A DNA stretch of 64,000 nt from Aptenodytes patagonicus (Eukaryota; Chordata; Aves; Sphenisciformes; Spheniscidae), in the NCBI RefSeq assembly GCF_965638725.1, contig NC_134949.1, positions 13,576,951 to 13,640,950 of the forward strand, read 5' to 3'. Positions 39,723 to 62,200 of this stretch are shown here, one piece after another. The notes under the pieces are model-generated. The model was not told the DNA's origin. It did no database searches and saw only the letters and a program-made list of their open reading frames with translations. Both the position numbers and the translations under genes were made by a program. The stretch's first letter is position 1. Every line of letters begins with the position of its first letter.

Positions 39723-40022
39723 GAATTACAGGCTAATTTAGTTTGAAAGGGACTTCAGGAGGTCTCCAGTCCAACCCCCTGCTCAAAGCAGGGTCAGCTA
39801 TGAGTTCAGATCAGACTTCATTCTGTTGCATTTTGAAAACCTGCAAGAGTGTAGACTTCACAAGCTCTCTGGGCAACCAGTTCCACGGCTTGACTGCCTC
39901 ATGGTGAAAATGTTTTCCCTTAAATCCAGTTTGAACCTCTCTTATTTCAATTTATGTCCATCGTCTGTCATCCCCCCACCTTATAGCACTTTGAAGAGCC
40001 TGGCTCCATCTTCTTGGTAATC
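39723..40022 (-). mobile_element. CR1 LINE, 5'-truncated 3' end, about 300 bp
   Basis: Antisense avian CR1 3' region: GGGACTTCAGGAGGTCTCCA, CCAACCCCCTGCTCAAAGCA, CTCTCTGGGCAACCAGTTCC and GAAGAGCCTGGCTCCATCTT are hallmark blocks. Intermediate divergence. Confidence 0.85.
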
Positions 40023-40379
40023 TCCTCTTTGCTATTGTATAGATGCTTAGGAATACTTTATTTTTCCTATTATTTGGCAAGAGGAACTGAAAGGCAAAGA
40101 ATAGCCTTTCCTGAATTCCTGAGTTTTGGATTCTGCCTTTTTTCCATTTGTATGCTTGACCATTTCCTTTCTTATTTAACTTACACATTCCTTATTTAGA
40201 GAGGGAACGAAGCGGTTACTTCTGAGAACTAGTAGAGAATGGTTAAGGGAGTTGTATCAGGCTGACACAATTGAGAACATTTAATTTACCTAAGTTGTCT
40301 TTATCTGTTCTTTCTCTTTTCTAACTGGAATTCTTATTCCCTTCTCTAACTTACAAATCAAAGCAAGGCATCATACACA

Positions 40380-40650
40380 AGCATTTGCAGAAGTCAAAGC
40401 AAGGAGGTAAAAAAAGAGACACTAGGAAGCATTTCTTTACCGAGAGGGTGGTCAAACACTGGAACAGGCTTCCTAGAGAGGTGGTCGATGCCCCAAGCCT
40501 GTCAATGTTTAAGAGGCATTTGGATAATGCCCTTAGTAACATGCTTCAACTTTTGGTCAGGCCTGAAGTGGTCAGGCAGTTGGACTAGGTGATCGTTGTA
40601 GGTTCCTTCCGACTGAACTATTCCATCCCATTCTATTCCATTCCATGTTC
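40380..40650 (+). mobile_element. CR1 LINE, 5'-truncated, plus orientation
   Basis: Encodes the C-terminal end of CR1 ORF2 ([20 protein letters not shown] ... MFKRHLDNAL, stop near 40588) and then a 3'UTR with the short ATTCYATYCC-type terminal repeats at about 40618-40647, typical of CR1 3' ends. Confidence 0.88.
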
Positions 40651-40910
40651 TGCTTGTGATTGTCAGCCACTATTCCATGCAAGTCAAGTTGTCTGTTTAA
40701 AGACAGGTACTTTGAATTAAATCAGAGCATCTCATTGACTGTGCTGAACTTCGATTCAGGCCTTTAGAGTCTTGGCCTGTAAAGATCAGATAGCAAATCT
40801 TAACTACGCACATAGTTCCTGGTGCTTTATTGCAAACTGTATAGATGGGTTTTCCTTATTCAAATATACATGACTTGGCGTAGATTTTATGTAGGCAGAG
40901 TCAGTCAATC

Positions 40911-40933
40911 CATACATTTCTGAGAAATGTATG
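40911..40933. repeat. Short perfect palindrome
   Basis: CATACATTTC, 3-nt loop, GAAATGTATG: a 10-bp perfect stem. Confidence 0.7.
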
Positions 40934-42080
40934 AGGACCTTACATGGATGAAATAAAAATTGCATGTAGATGCCACATATTCTTTCTTTTATTTATCCAG
41001 AGGCTGCTGAAAACTTTGAAAAATAGTAAAAAAGAATAGTCTCAAGAAGCTTTGGGGAGTTTAGAGTTTCTCAGTAAATCTCTTGTGATCAACTTATATG
41101 TGTAATTATACTAAAAATTACTCCTCGTGCTTAACTTGTAATTCAAAAAGAAAAGATTGAGACGTAAATAATTTCACTGGTAGAAAGCCAAGACTGGAAA
41201 ATATGGGTTATCACTGCAAAAAAAAAAAAAAGAAAAACTGGGAACTTGACTTGGGAAAGTCAAAAGGAATAGCTGTGAGATTTGTGCACTGTGCAGCTGG
41301 CAGTAAGTTCTGAAGCTTTCTGGTTTTATTTTTTATACCTGATTTGGGAAAAATGTTTCAGGATAAAATAAATACATTACATAGTACAAAAAGTAGATCT
41401 GCCAGTATTAATAGACTAGCAGGATGACTGATAGCCATAGTCAGAAACACATGCGATTATGGCTAATGCTGAAAGTAGTGCAACCACTATGCGATACCAT
41501 CAATGCAAGAACTGCAACCATCTAGAGAGTAAGTGCCCATCCCCTAATTCTGTTGAATCTACTTAATAGTAGTGACTTGGATTCCTATTCCAAACCTTCT
41601 TTCGTTTGACATACTATAGCTTATCTGCTATGAAGACCATGTTGTGTCTGAAAATGCCTCTTAGGTAGATCTCCTAGGCCTCTCATATTAACTCAGTTCT
41701 TCTTATATACTGAGTTAAGTGGGATTTTCAAAGAAAAAAGAATATATATTCCAGAGGTACACAGGTACTTTCATGCCTCCCAGTCGGTAGCTGAAGTTCC
41801 AAAGGCAGATGTGGAAGCAAATGTGTTTAAGGCATATTGGATCTTTATGCACATGTGCCAATTTGAATGTGTTCTGGACATTTCAAATTTACTGCTTATC
41901 TACAGACCAACTCATTAATGTGCATGCACTGAAATTCTTGCATTGCAAACCTGATGATTTTCTGAGCATATGTGGCTCGAGTTGCATGGCTTTTGTGAAG
42001 GAGATCGAAGGTATTTTGGAGAATCACAGTGGGCATAACATACAGAGAAGACCTGTGCATGCACAATGTCTGGGATTAGT

Positions 42081-42134
42081 AGATGTTTGGCAGCCTGCTT
42101 GGAGTTAGTGCTCTGCACTAGCTGCCAAACATCT
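42081..42134. repeat. Inverted repeat with nested hairpin
   Basis: AGATGTTTGGCAG (42081-42093) and its exact reverse complement (42122-42134) are separated by 28 bases that themselves contain TAGTGC-TCT-GCACTA. Origin unknown. Confidence 0.7.
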
Positions 42135-45100
42135 GGAAGTTAGTAGAAAAAAGTAGGAAAGTGGTAGGGAAGCAAATGACCAGCAAAAGCAGCTGTGTCC
42201 CACAAAAAATGGTAGGTCTGGCAATCTGGGCTATAATAGGATTTGACAAAGGCATCAATCTGGGACATAGAGCACAGTGGGTTTGAGAAACTCCAGAAAT
42301 TGTTTTCTTCAGAGAACTATAAAAAAGGCCAATGAATCTGAAATCAGTCTGAAAAAAGATCTTCAGTGATATGCACCACTAAACTCAGTGCAATCAGATT
42401 GTTAACTTGAAATTTAAAAGTTTAAATATCAACTTTAGCAAGTTGGCTGCTTATGTGAGCAGAAATATCCAACCAATGTTATCCTACTTTTCCAAACTCC
42501 TTCTGCTGGCTTCTCAGGTTATAAAAGCTCCAACTTTCTCTTTGCCAGCCATCTGTCAACACTGCTAGCTTTTCCCTTGATAACTTCTACAGCGTGGTTA
42601 TTTGTTTCACAAAAATCAGCACAAAATTCAGTTTCTACAAAGTCTTGAACCCTGAATATGTGCATGCATCAAAAAATAAACTTATTGTAATATAAAGATA
42701 AATAACAAAACAAATACTCAAGTGATTGCTTTGTTTGATTTAGTTAATGACAAGAACTCAGTATTTAAGTTTAAGTAAAGATGCTGCAGAATTTCCAGCC
42801 TGTTGCATCAAAATGCTGGAGGCCCTTACAGAATCTAAGTTCAACTTGTGCCCTTGAGTAAATGCATTTATGATCTGTATAATATCCTCTAATAATTTAA
42901 TAAAATATAGGGATCCGATGCTAAGATAAGGGAAGCCTGGGATGAGCTACTAGTCTGAAGCTCAGGATAAGATTTGTTTTGCCTGAAGGTAGCTGCCTGG
43001 AAGTTGGGTATCTTTAGTCTGCTGAACTAGTCATTTGTTCCTCTACATTCACTGGCAGAGAGAATTACCACGAGGAGACATTTCTTAGTAACCATCCTAA
43101 GAGAGTTGTCCAGAGTACAATGGATAACCCACATTTTGGAGGTGCCCGTTTCCCTCCACTGACTATTGAGAGAGCGTAGAGAACTAGTTTTATACAGCTG
43201 GAGTTAGGTGTGATGAGTGATACCACCTTAGTCCGTGAGCGCAGGGCAGGCCTACAGCACACAGAGATGAGCCAGGACTCGAATTTGGCCAGTCTGCAAT
43301 AGCATCATGAACCCCAGAGAGTCTACAACATCATGGCAATCAGTCCAGGCTATAAAACCGGCTAAGAAGCTGGATAGAGCTGTAAAGCCAAATGCTTGTA
43401 TACATTGCTTCCACAGTTAAACTGCAACAGGGAACTGCGGTAGCTAAACAAAAACTACCCTGGATCAGTGACTATTTTGGGTAAGTCTATACTCGCACTG
43501 TATTAATATCTGTATAAAACTACATGGTCTTTAGTTTGTGTTTGCTAATGCTTACTTAAGCATTACTGAGATTATAGGGATTAGAGATTAAGAAAACAGG
43601 GTTTAAGAGAGGAGATAAAAGAGAAAACTCAGTTACCTGGATATTAGAATAGCATGTAACTGTACATTTACTATATTATAAGCTGTGATGAGTAGCATTA
43701 ACAGCAGTTTTGTGTAATGGAAAATCTACTCTCCCTTCACAGACTGTTAAGAAAAGCTGCTCAGCATTGCTACCTGAACAATGTCTGAACAGAGGAAGAA
43801 TGAATCACAGAATCAAAGAATGGTGGCTGTCTTGGCTGCCTGATCAGGTGCCAAATTCTAATATTTTCAGTAATTGCATTAATTTCATTTTTCACTAACT
43901 GTGTTAACTTCTATTGAATTATACTAGAGACTTGGGTGACCTTTTAATTATTTTCTGGAGAAAATATTTTGCTGAAGTGACCTTTTCTTAAAACAAGCAA
44001 AAAGTTGAAATAAATGTTGGATTTTGGGAACTTGTCCACCATCAAATCAGAGTAATGATATAAAACAATGCACCTGTATGTGGTTATAGTCAAAGGAAGG
44101 TATGGAAATGACACTTGTATGGAATGCCAACAAAAGCAATAAAAAAGGACTACTTTCTAGGATCCTTGTTCTGTAGTGAGCCTGCTAAAAGGCAAGGAGA
44201 AACCTATCTGTTTTGCTAAATCAGATGAACTTACCCACGGGAATTTCCTCTTGAGTTACTACATCAGGCTGAATCTTTCGTTTGGCACGTTCTTCTTGAA
44301 AAAGTGTTGTTATGAACTACCCAAACTCCTTCCATTTATCTTTCTGATAAAAGCCTTCAGAAGTCAGGTAGTAAGTTGTTTGGTACTTACAGCTAGGTCC
44401 CTCTTTCTTATTTTAGTGCATAGATACCTATGACAAAAAGAACCGCGTGCAGACAGAATACTACAATATTCCCTGAAGAAAGTTTTTAATCAGCAGCTTC
44501 AAGAGTGCTCTGTTAATGAGAAATGGAAATGTTATAAATTCAGCCAACAGCCTTTATGTTTAATTTAGACAGTTTTCCTTGCAGCTCGAGAGTACAAAAG
44601 ACCAGTGTCAGTGGCCTGTAGGCCCTTGCAGTTGCTGCTCAGTGATTAACCATGGAAAAGAAATGCTATTTGCAATTTAATTAGCTGGAGGATAACCTAT
44701 AGGTAATACTGATAAAAATAATCAGCTAGATGCCAGTGAGCAGCTGGCATGAAAATCGGACAACACAGTGTCCGTAAAGTTTGATTTGTATTCTCAAAGC
44801 AGCTTTATTCACAAAAAAACGCTCCTCTGCAAAAAAGTATAGTTTCTTGAGCCCATGTTTTTAGGCTTGTTTGAATTCTTGCTTGGCTGAGCTAAAGCCA
44901 ATTCCTGGCAGCAGGATTTCAGCATATTCATTAAGTGCAATACCATATCATTGCTTTAAAAACATAGTGGATTGTAAATAAACAGTGAACACAATGACTC
45001 TACAAAAAGCCAACACAGCACTAAACAGTAGTTCAGCTGAAGGCAATTTCAATTGTTAATGCTTTTACTGTGTGCTGGTTTCAGCAGTTTTGAAGGTCTG

Positions 45101-48100
45101 TTTTCCTGAGTAGTGCTGTTCTGATGCTCAGTTGCTGTGGCCTCTTGGCTGGGGTTGAATCGACCTGCAATTCAGGATAGCTCTTCCAGACTACGTCTAT
45201 AGTGACCTGATCATGACAGTGTGTCTTGCTGATAAGAACTTTTTCTTTATTTCAGAAGAAATATTTTATCTATACAACTGAAAGAAAAACCTTTCAATGT
45301 GACCGTGCTTTCTTTGCTCATGTCGACTGTCATTCTAGCTCAGAGCTACAGCAGTGCTGATTTCAAAGTATTGTGTTCAACCCCTGTGTTGATACATGGT
45401 TATATATGCATCAGGAGTGTATATGCAGATTTCTGATTTATATCAATTTCACTGCTACTACATGGAATTGTTTTATAAAGTATAAGTATTTCTCTAGAAG
45501 CAACCAGCTAGATCTGTTGAGTGCTGGAACCAGCTGAATCTTTTATCATATTGGGTATTTGTAGATGTGTGTGAGCTGATACTGCAGCCTTCTCCTCAGC
45601 TGGCGGTTCCTGGCTGCTCATTTTCATGAGACATAGGAGTGGCCTTATCTTTGAGATCTCTGTGTCAAGTTTGGTTGATATTGTACAGTAATGAGCATGG
45701 AAACCTCATGTCCTCAGAAAACCAGCTGGAATTGTATAATTCAGACTGTATATTACTACTGGTTTTGGTGGGGTTCCTGACGAGTTTGAAGGGTAAAGCC
45801 TGCTTAAAAACCAAAAGTGCCATTTGGTCCTTTTCCAGAAACCTGTTTACGAGGGATGCTAATCTAAAATAGCTACTTAGTGTAAAATACAAAGCTCTTC
45901 ATATTTAGGGTGAAATCCGGAGTCTGGATTTGAAGGAACTAGATTGTCATCCTGAGAATCTCACCTATATCATCTACCCGTTTCACAAGGCTCCGTGGCA
46001 TCCTGAACTTGGCAGGCAACTATTTATGTATCATGCTGATGACTGCAGGATAAATGACAAGGACATTGTTTATATAGAACTCCCCTCTGCTAATCCTGGC
46101 CCTTCTACTTCATTGTTGCTTGAGACTGGATGCATAAGAGCTATAAAGACAGGTCTCATTTTCTCCATCTGGAAGCTGCAGATAATACTGTTTGCTCACA
46201 ATATCCCTCTGGTTTAGGCATTTATTGTTACAATAGTCCATTTCTAAACAATCTCATTGTAAAAAGAGACTGTTAAAACCATTTTAAAAGTAGTGTTTTG
46301 TAAGAGTTTAGTGGTGAATGTTTATATATTCAGCTCATACTGTTAGAACACCAGTGTTTGTTCTATTTTATTGCATTTTTAGCTGAATAATAACATTTCT
46401 TGATTTAAAGTTGCATCTCTCTAATGACCTTTGCTGGATGCTAAATTTTAGATTGCATTTACATATGAGACACTGCTATTTTGTTAAGTAGGAGACATTA
46501 TGAGGATAATCAGTTTATCGTAAGCTGTAATTCTATGTCTAGCAAGGATTCAAATTTCTAGGATGGAGGATGGCTAATGGCTTAGTGAAGTCTGGTAAAA
46601 CATCTTTGAGATAAATCCCAGCATAATGAGATCAGTTCGATCTAACTGTAAAATGGAAGAGAAACTTAATTTTAATTTTCAAATGCACAGTTTGGTGCTT
46701 TGCTTTTTTATTTTACAACTTGACAGAGATATGTCTGCAATTAAAAAAATGCTGGAACTGGATGGATCTTTTGAATATGCATAAACTAAAAGGGAGAAAC
46801 TAAACGAAAAAAAAAAAGGAGAAGTAGCTAGCTTCATGTAAGGTTCGATTTTTCTATTCTGCGGAAACTAATTTGCCTCCAATGTAAATTCTCTGGTGAA
46901 AGGATGTGCCTACTTTGCAGCTACAAGATGCTTCTTACATAGGTACTAAATGTGTGTGGGTATGGGTATGTAGTATGTGGGTACTAAAATAGTACAGGCA
47001 GCAAAATAACAGTAACAATAATTTCAGTCACAGAGATCCACAGTTACATATGCAATCAAGGGGTCCTTGTCAAATTAGGCAGCATCTGGTTTCTTGGCAT
47101 TTAGGTTTGTATTTTAACTAATGTGTTAACAACAGTTTCCACTTTTATTTTTAAATGTATGCAGTATATAATGCTTTTGTGTTTTATTATTTTCATGCAA
47201 TTAGTGCTTGTGACAGAAACTGGACAGGCCCTGCTGCAGGATTAAAGCTGCTGTTTAAGCACGCAGCATATGAAGTGGCAGCGCAAACTTTTTAGGGGAG
47301 TCAGTACATTTTCATCCTGAACTCCAAAGGGAATAGTAACTTGCTTACATACACAAAATATTCCAGAAAAGCTGTGTATTTAAAATACGATGGCTTTTTC
47401 TGAAATTGCTTCATGTTTTGGAGTCTGAGGAGGTACATCACGGTGAATAGCCTTCTCAAGCTTTAGCCTCTGAGACAGCTCAGGAGCTACTAACACCACA
47501 GTCATTTGTGAGTCACAGTAGTTTTGTCACCTAAAATCTGTGACTGGCAACATTTCAGGGGTAAGGGAGCACCACTTCTGACAGCTCTTGTGAATCAACT
47601 CTTGAGTAACAGGACGTTGGCAAGTGTAGGAGATGGCTCACACTGAGCAGAAAGATCCTCCGTTCCCACTATTTTCGAGACCCAGCATGGAAGTAGAGCC
47701 CAGAGCAAGAGACGGAGCGACTGAGGGCACTCACCAGCTTAGCACTGAGCTCTTCCAGAAACTGGCTGTATCTATTAAAAAGGAGAGCACAGGGGGCACA
47801 GAAGGCAGGCGCTGAAGGACCTGGGGAAAAGCCAATACTACATCTGGGGCCCAAGATCCTCTTCCTTCTGATCATGTGCTGAGAGCCCAGCTTTCTCTCT
47901 CTTTTTGGAGCAGAGCAGGACAGCAGTAGGGAAGGTTTGTAGTATCTGTACTGAGGCAGAGGATGTCAGAAGTACTGTGCTACAGTCTGAGGCAGAGGGG
48001 GTTTACTGGGTTAGGAAAGTAGTACCAAAACCCAGTGCCTTCCCTCCAGCATATGTAGTACAGATTTTTTTAAAAATAGTATTTTGTTTCTTCGTATAAC

Positions 48101-49420
48101 GTCACACAACACACTGTGGGACTCAGACAGATAATAGAATTTCACCTCTGATTTTTCCCTCATTTTTGAGATAATACTTGATTAGCCAAGTGAAAAGCTC
48201 TTAACTCCAGGAAAAAAGTAAAAATTTTAAACAGGAAGTAAAAACTGACAGCACTGCTTTCTGCATGTCTATACCTATTTGTCTACAGCCATACACTCCA
48301 AGCATGCTCAGGAACAATCTTTGGCACTGAAATGAAGTTGTTTTTATTGGGACATTGCCAGAATTTTTCCCAACCCAGATTTGGCTCTCATCAAGTACCA
48401 TTCCCGCAAGCCTTTCCCAGCCCCTGGCAGTGGTGAGGGACTGTTCCCAGCAGACAGTTTGCACAGGGCCGTCCCATGTTGGGAGCTGAGCAAGTTCACC
48501 AGCATTGGCACGGCAGTTCCCTGCCAGCTGGCCTTGGCGGAGCATTGAATTTACTGGTATTGATGAAGCCTTCCTACCCTGAACAGTCTAGTCTCTTAGA
48601 TACATTGCATACATTCAGAATGCTTCTCAAAACAAGACTTTAGATTATTATCTTGTTTCAGTCTCGGGACTTCCCCCGTTGTCTGAAAGAACAACTTCTA
48701 GATCCGTCCTAGATCTGTCTCGCAGGAAATGCAGTGCCCTCAACTAGCAGTGCCGAAACAGCCTATTTCAACGCTGTGTGGAAACACATGGCCAAAGGAA
48801 CCTCAGCGGGCAACAAGCTCTGCCCACAGCAGTTCACAAACTAACTGACGAAATGCAGGACTTCGTGGTTACAGAAACTGGCAGTAACGGTTTATTGACA
48901 GGAAAACTGGCTTTCCTGAATTGTACTGTTCTGTGGTGCAGAGTTAGGAAAACAGGGCAATTAAAACCTAGGCCTGTTTTGCACAGTTTGTAATTAGCCA
49001 GCTCTGGAATAGTTCGGTTTGACTGTGGTTTGTTGGAGTATCCCACTGAAAATACTAATTACAGGGGAAGCAGTGGTTTTGTGAGGAATATAAACTTCCC
49101 ATAGCTCCGATCAGGTACTAGGCCTCACTCCCATTGCTGGGCCCACACCGCTGAGGCTTGGTCGAGGGCCCGGTGTCGGCGTTTCCTCACGATGGGGTCA
49201 ACCCCCTCCCGGGGCCTTGGGCAGCGGCAGTCGCCGTAAGGGGCTCTGAAGAGGGAGGAGATTACCGCACTGCCATGGAGGCTGGTTAGGAAAAGGGCAG
49301 GTAAAGGCGAGGAGGCAGTTTTAACCGGGAGCTGGGTGGTAACGCCAGGGTCAGACCGGGCCGGGCCACGGCGCAGCCGAGGCGAACGCGGCGCCTGAGA
49401 GAAGCGCCCTGTGGCGCGGA

Positions 49421-49438
49421 GGGGGGGGGGGGGGGGGG
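49421..49438. repeat. G18 homopolymer
   Basis: Eighteen consecutive G about 60 bases upstream of the PMPCB ATG. Possible G-quadruplex on the plus strand, and a place where the assembly length may be unreliable. Confidence 0.9.
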
Positions 49439-49440
49439 CC

Positions 49441-49452
49441 TGCGCCTGCGCA
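49441..49452 (+). promoter_or_regulatory. PMPCB: NRF1-like site TGCGCCTGCGCA
   Basis: Matches the NRF1 palindrome YGCGCAYGCGCR at all but one position. NRF1 drives many nuclear genes for mitochondrial proteins, fitting PMPCB. Confidence 0.55.
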
Positions 49453-49459
49453 CCGCCCG

Positions 49460-49467
49460 CCGGAAGT
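49460..49467 (+). promoter_or_regulatory. PMPCB: ETS/GABP (NRF2) site CCGGAAGT
   Basis: Perfect ETS core, 8 bases after the NRF1-like site and about 30 bases before the ATG. Confidence 0.6.
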
Positions 49468-49498
49468 CCGCCACCGCCCCGCCTACCTGCTCGCCAAG

Positions 49499-58959
<9,461 letters not shown>

Positions 58960-59074
58960 TGAATAACAAGAACTTTCAGTGTGTTTGAGCTTTTAAAAAC
59001 AAACAAACAAAAACCCCAACAAACAACTACACCCCTGTTTAAAGCTTTTGAGTTGGAGAAATGTATTTGAGAAG

Positions 59075-59080
59075 ATTAAA
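59075..59080 (+). promoter_or_regulatory. PMPCB: Candidate PMPCB polyadenylation signal ATTAAA
   Basis: About 115 bases after the PMPCB stop, the only common poly(A) hexamer before the DNAJC2 3' end. Implies a 3'UTR of roughly 140 nt. Confidence 0.5.
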
Positions 59081-59152
59081 ACTCAAGAACCAGCCAGTCC
59101 TGTGTATCTGTATAATTAAGGACAGAATGAAAACATGTACAGTATTTGCATT

Positions 59153-59158
59153 TTTATT
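59153..59158 (-). promoter_or_regulatory. DNAJC2: Candidate DNAJC2 polyadenylation signal (AATAAA on the minus strand)
   Basis: Canonical hexamer 26 bases past the DNAJC2 stop, giving a very short 3'UTR of about 50 nt. Confidence 0.5.
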
Positions 59159-59183
59159 ATAAAACAAAGATTGTCAGTAAGAG

Positions 59184-59258
59184 TCATTTCTTGACTTTAG
59201 TAGCATTCATCACTTGTTCTTGAGCAGCTTTCTTCGCCTTGACCATTTCAACGAGTTC
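59184..59258 (-). CDS. DNAJC2: DNAJC2 last coding exon
   Basis: 75 nt including TGA. Basic, Lys/Ala-rich C-terminal tail ([16 protein letters not shown]). Acceptor CTCTCCAG. Confidence 0.96.
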   Translation of the reverse strand, partial: ELVEMVKAKKAAQEQVMNATKVKK

Positions 59259-62200
59259 CTGGAGAGTTGGGGGGAAAAAAAAAGATAGTTATCTACATGT
59301 GGAACTTGTTAACAGTGCTGTGGTTTTGAACACTACATATATTCAGCCTGAAACACTCTAGCTCTCAACATAGTGAGGAATCTAGACAGTTTAATACCTT
59401 AAAACCATTTCTTAGAAACAAATAAATTAATGGAAGGTCAATGCTCATCTAATCCCTCTGTAGCAGGAACTTTATGTACAAAAGGCTAGGGATAGGACTT
59501 TACCATCTACAAGAGCTTGCTGTCAAATTGTAAGGCTAATTTCACAAGACAGACTTCCCTTCCCAGCTTCCAGAGCCACTACTTTCACTGAGGAAAAACT
59601 TAGTCCTTACTGCTCCTTTGGGGTTGAGTTACCGAAAAAAAAAAGTTTCTCCTTAAGGCTCCATCTTGTGCTAGTTTGCTGTTGTCAGGTACTGTCTCTG
59701 GTAGGGAAACCAACAGTAAAAGCAAAGATCTGGGCTAATTACAATCCTAGAAGGAGGTGAGGTACCTTACCTTATATCGCTTCATGCAGTCTTTTTTTGA
59801 CCGGCCTGGAACAGCTGCTGCTATTTTCTCCCATCTTTCGGGAGTATTTACTGGATAAGTCTTCAATGCTTGTTCTAAAAGCTTTTGTTCTTCTGTAGTC
59901 CAAGGGGATGAATCTAAAGGTGATCCTTTTTTTAAATGCAAAAATGACAGTAAGAAAAAAAAATTAATAAGGAGTCTATGAGATAAGCCTAAGAAAACAT
60001 TGTAAAATCTGTTATAGTTGATTTAAAATCCTTGCAGTTTTGTGATACAACTAGTTTGACCTAAGGACTACCCAGTATTAAAAACCTGAAAGAAAAAAAA
60101 AAACACCCCAAACCCTGGAACTGACTGGGATCTTAAAATAAAGTACAGAGAAGTTAAAGGTAACATCTTTCATTGTCAGCTGGGTGTTAGATCACTGTAG
60201 CTGCCCTGTGAAGCCACAGCATTAGGGCAGCAATGTAGCTTTTCCTTTTGCATTTCAGTTAGGAACGCTTAGTAAGGAAACACAGCCATCTGCAAGTGTC
60301 TGCAAAATTTGATGGGAGGTATTTAACAGGAGACCAAAGCTTAGCTGTAGGATGATGCTGTATTTCAAGTGCATCCCCTCAGGCCTACTCTTAACTGAAA
60401 AGGTAGCACCCTCTGAGGAACAGATAATCTCAGCATCAGACTTAACCTGTTGCCTCACCAGGAAGTATTTCAAACTGTCACTATTTAGTTAACTGTGGTT
60501 TGTACTGTGTGTACCAGAAACCCTCAAATCCAGCAACAGAGCCTGGATCACTTTCTTACTTGCTATATAAGTTTGTTTGTAAGCAAGTCTTAAGTAAGTT
60601 CTGGATTACTTTCTTACTAAGGTACACAGGGGAGACAACTCTGCAAGAAGGGCTCCCTTTTCACCTTTACCTTCAAATCGTTCCGACGGGGCAGCACTGT
60701 CCATCTGAGGCACCACACCATGTTCTTTTTTAAATTTGTCAAACGCTTTCTTGTTTATATCATCTTTTTGATGAGGGTCTATGAGCAACAGACATTGAAT
60801 AGAATAATTATTGCAACAAAATTAAAGCTGGATGTAATAATAAAAACATTGCAGAGCAGATTATTGTAAACTAATAATCACATAATCAAAAAACCTAATT
60901 CCTACTTCCTTTAAAATGATGGTAAGGAGGTTGGTAGATTAAAAAAAAAAAATCTTTCAGGGTCCAACAAGCTTTACTCAAAGTATCAGGCTCTCCAACC
61001 CCTATCCTGCTTTATACTGCTCAGATGAATACTTTTTCCGTGTAAGCTTAAGCCTGAATCTGCAACTTCACTGAAATCAAAAGGGATTATTCTCTCAAGT
61101 AAGGGCTGTGGCACAAAACTTGCAATTACCCAGAGTACCAGCGTGTCAGAGGGGCAGTCAGGAACATGGGGAAAGCCTGGGTCCTCCTTGTGCAGGTATT
61201 GGAATGGAGAAACTTCTTAAACTTTGTTTTTTGGAATGTTGGTTTTCCTTAAGAACGTACTCAAGAGCCTCCTCTCAGTATGCCAGCTCTCTAGGCTCCA
61301 TTTACCACAAGAGGAGATGAGCCACATTAATTCAGGTGTCTGAGTCTGTTGCTGAATTCCATTCATCTTTTTAAAGTATCTCTATAGCGTCATCAATTTC
61401 ATTTTTCTAGATGCCTTCCTTTGTAGAGAGCTTGCTCAGAGGCCAGTTTGTCTCTCTCCGAGTGTAGAGGAGCCTAGGCAATGTATGTGGCCTAGACATC
61501 TGTGCATCAAGTTAGATTAAAAGAATTCCTGAGATTCACTGATGAGGTGGTGACTTACACAATAGCTATTAGGCTGAAGATACTGAGTCACATAAATGCT
61601 CCTCTAAATCTTCCATCTGAACTACATTTGTGTTGGGGATGTACAGAGGATTTTCTCGTAATAGAAACACAATGCTGTTCAACGAAAATCAAGCTGTATA
61701 GAAGCATGCAGACCATCTTATTACAAAAATAAGGTAATATAGATACCAAGCTTTTGGAGGCTCTTTGCTTTATTGATGACATCTTTTGCTGTTCGTTTTA
61801 TTCCAGTAGTAGAGTGCAAGTTCATGTAATTGGCAATAACTTCCCACCTAAAGCAAGAACAGGAAGGGTAAACCAGCATATTACATAATAGCTTATCTTC
61901 ATATAAGCTACTTTCAAGCTCCCGTACACATTTATATCAACTCTTAAGTTTAATCATACTTAAATACATATAGACTGTCATGGTAAATATCCTGGAAAGC
62001 TTTCCGTCACTAAATGCAGAAGTTTCCCTTAAGAATTCAGTCAGCTTAGGTGACCTTCTTGGCTTCTGATACAGAAGAAGGATGGGGTAGAATATAGGTG
62101 TGTAAGTGCAAACCTCAAATCCTCAAAACTCTGCTCAGCTGTTGCTTTCCTGAATTCTCTAAACACCTCTGACATTAAATACTGCAGGCTGCACTGAAAG

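Larger units (their letters stand above)
30370..49140. other. Gene-poor interval between NAPEPLD and PMPCB
   Basis: No coding region is supported. Open frames, including the longest at 34760-35113, show no recognisable domain, lack consistent splice partners and fall in A/T-rich or repeat-derived DNA. Contents that can be named are CR1 fragments (36508, 38505, 39723, 40380), two small palindromes (40911, 42081) and A/T homopolymers. Human has the same gap, with only pseudogenes that I recall. Confidence 0.55.

Noticed and set aside
43800-43860. GAATCACAGAATCAAAGAATGG, possible CR1 3' terminal repeat
   Set aside because: The following sequence does not continue into CR1, so the match may be chance.
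45930-46217. 95-aa plus-strand ORF
   Set aside because: No family recognised and no transcription signals; the peptide looks like translated noncoding DNA.
48201-48545. 114-aa minus-strand ORF 1 kb upstream of the PMPCB promoter
   Set aside because: Considered as a processed pseudogene or repeat, but I recognise neither source gene nor element.
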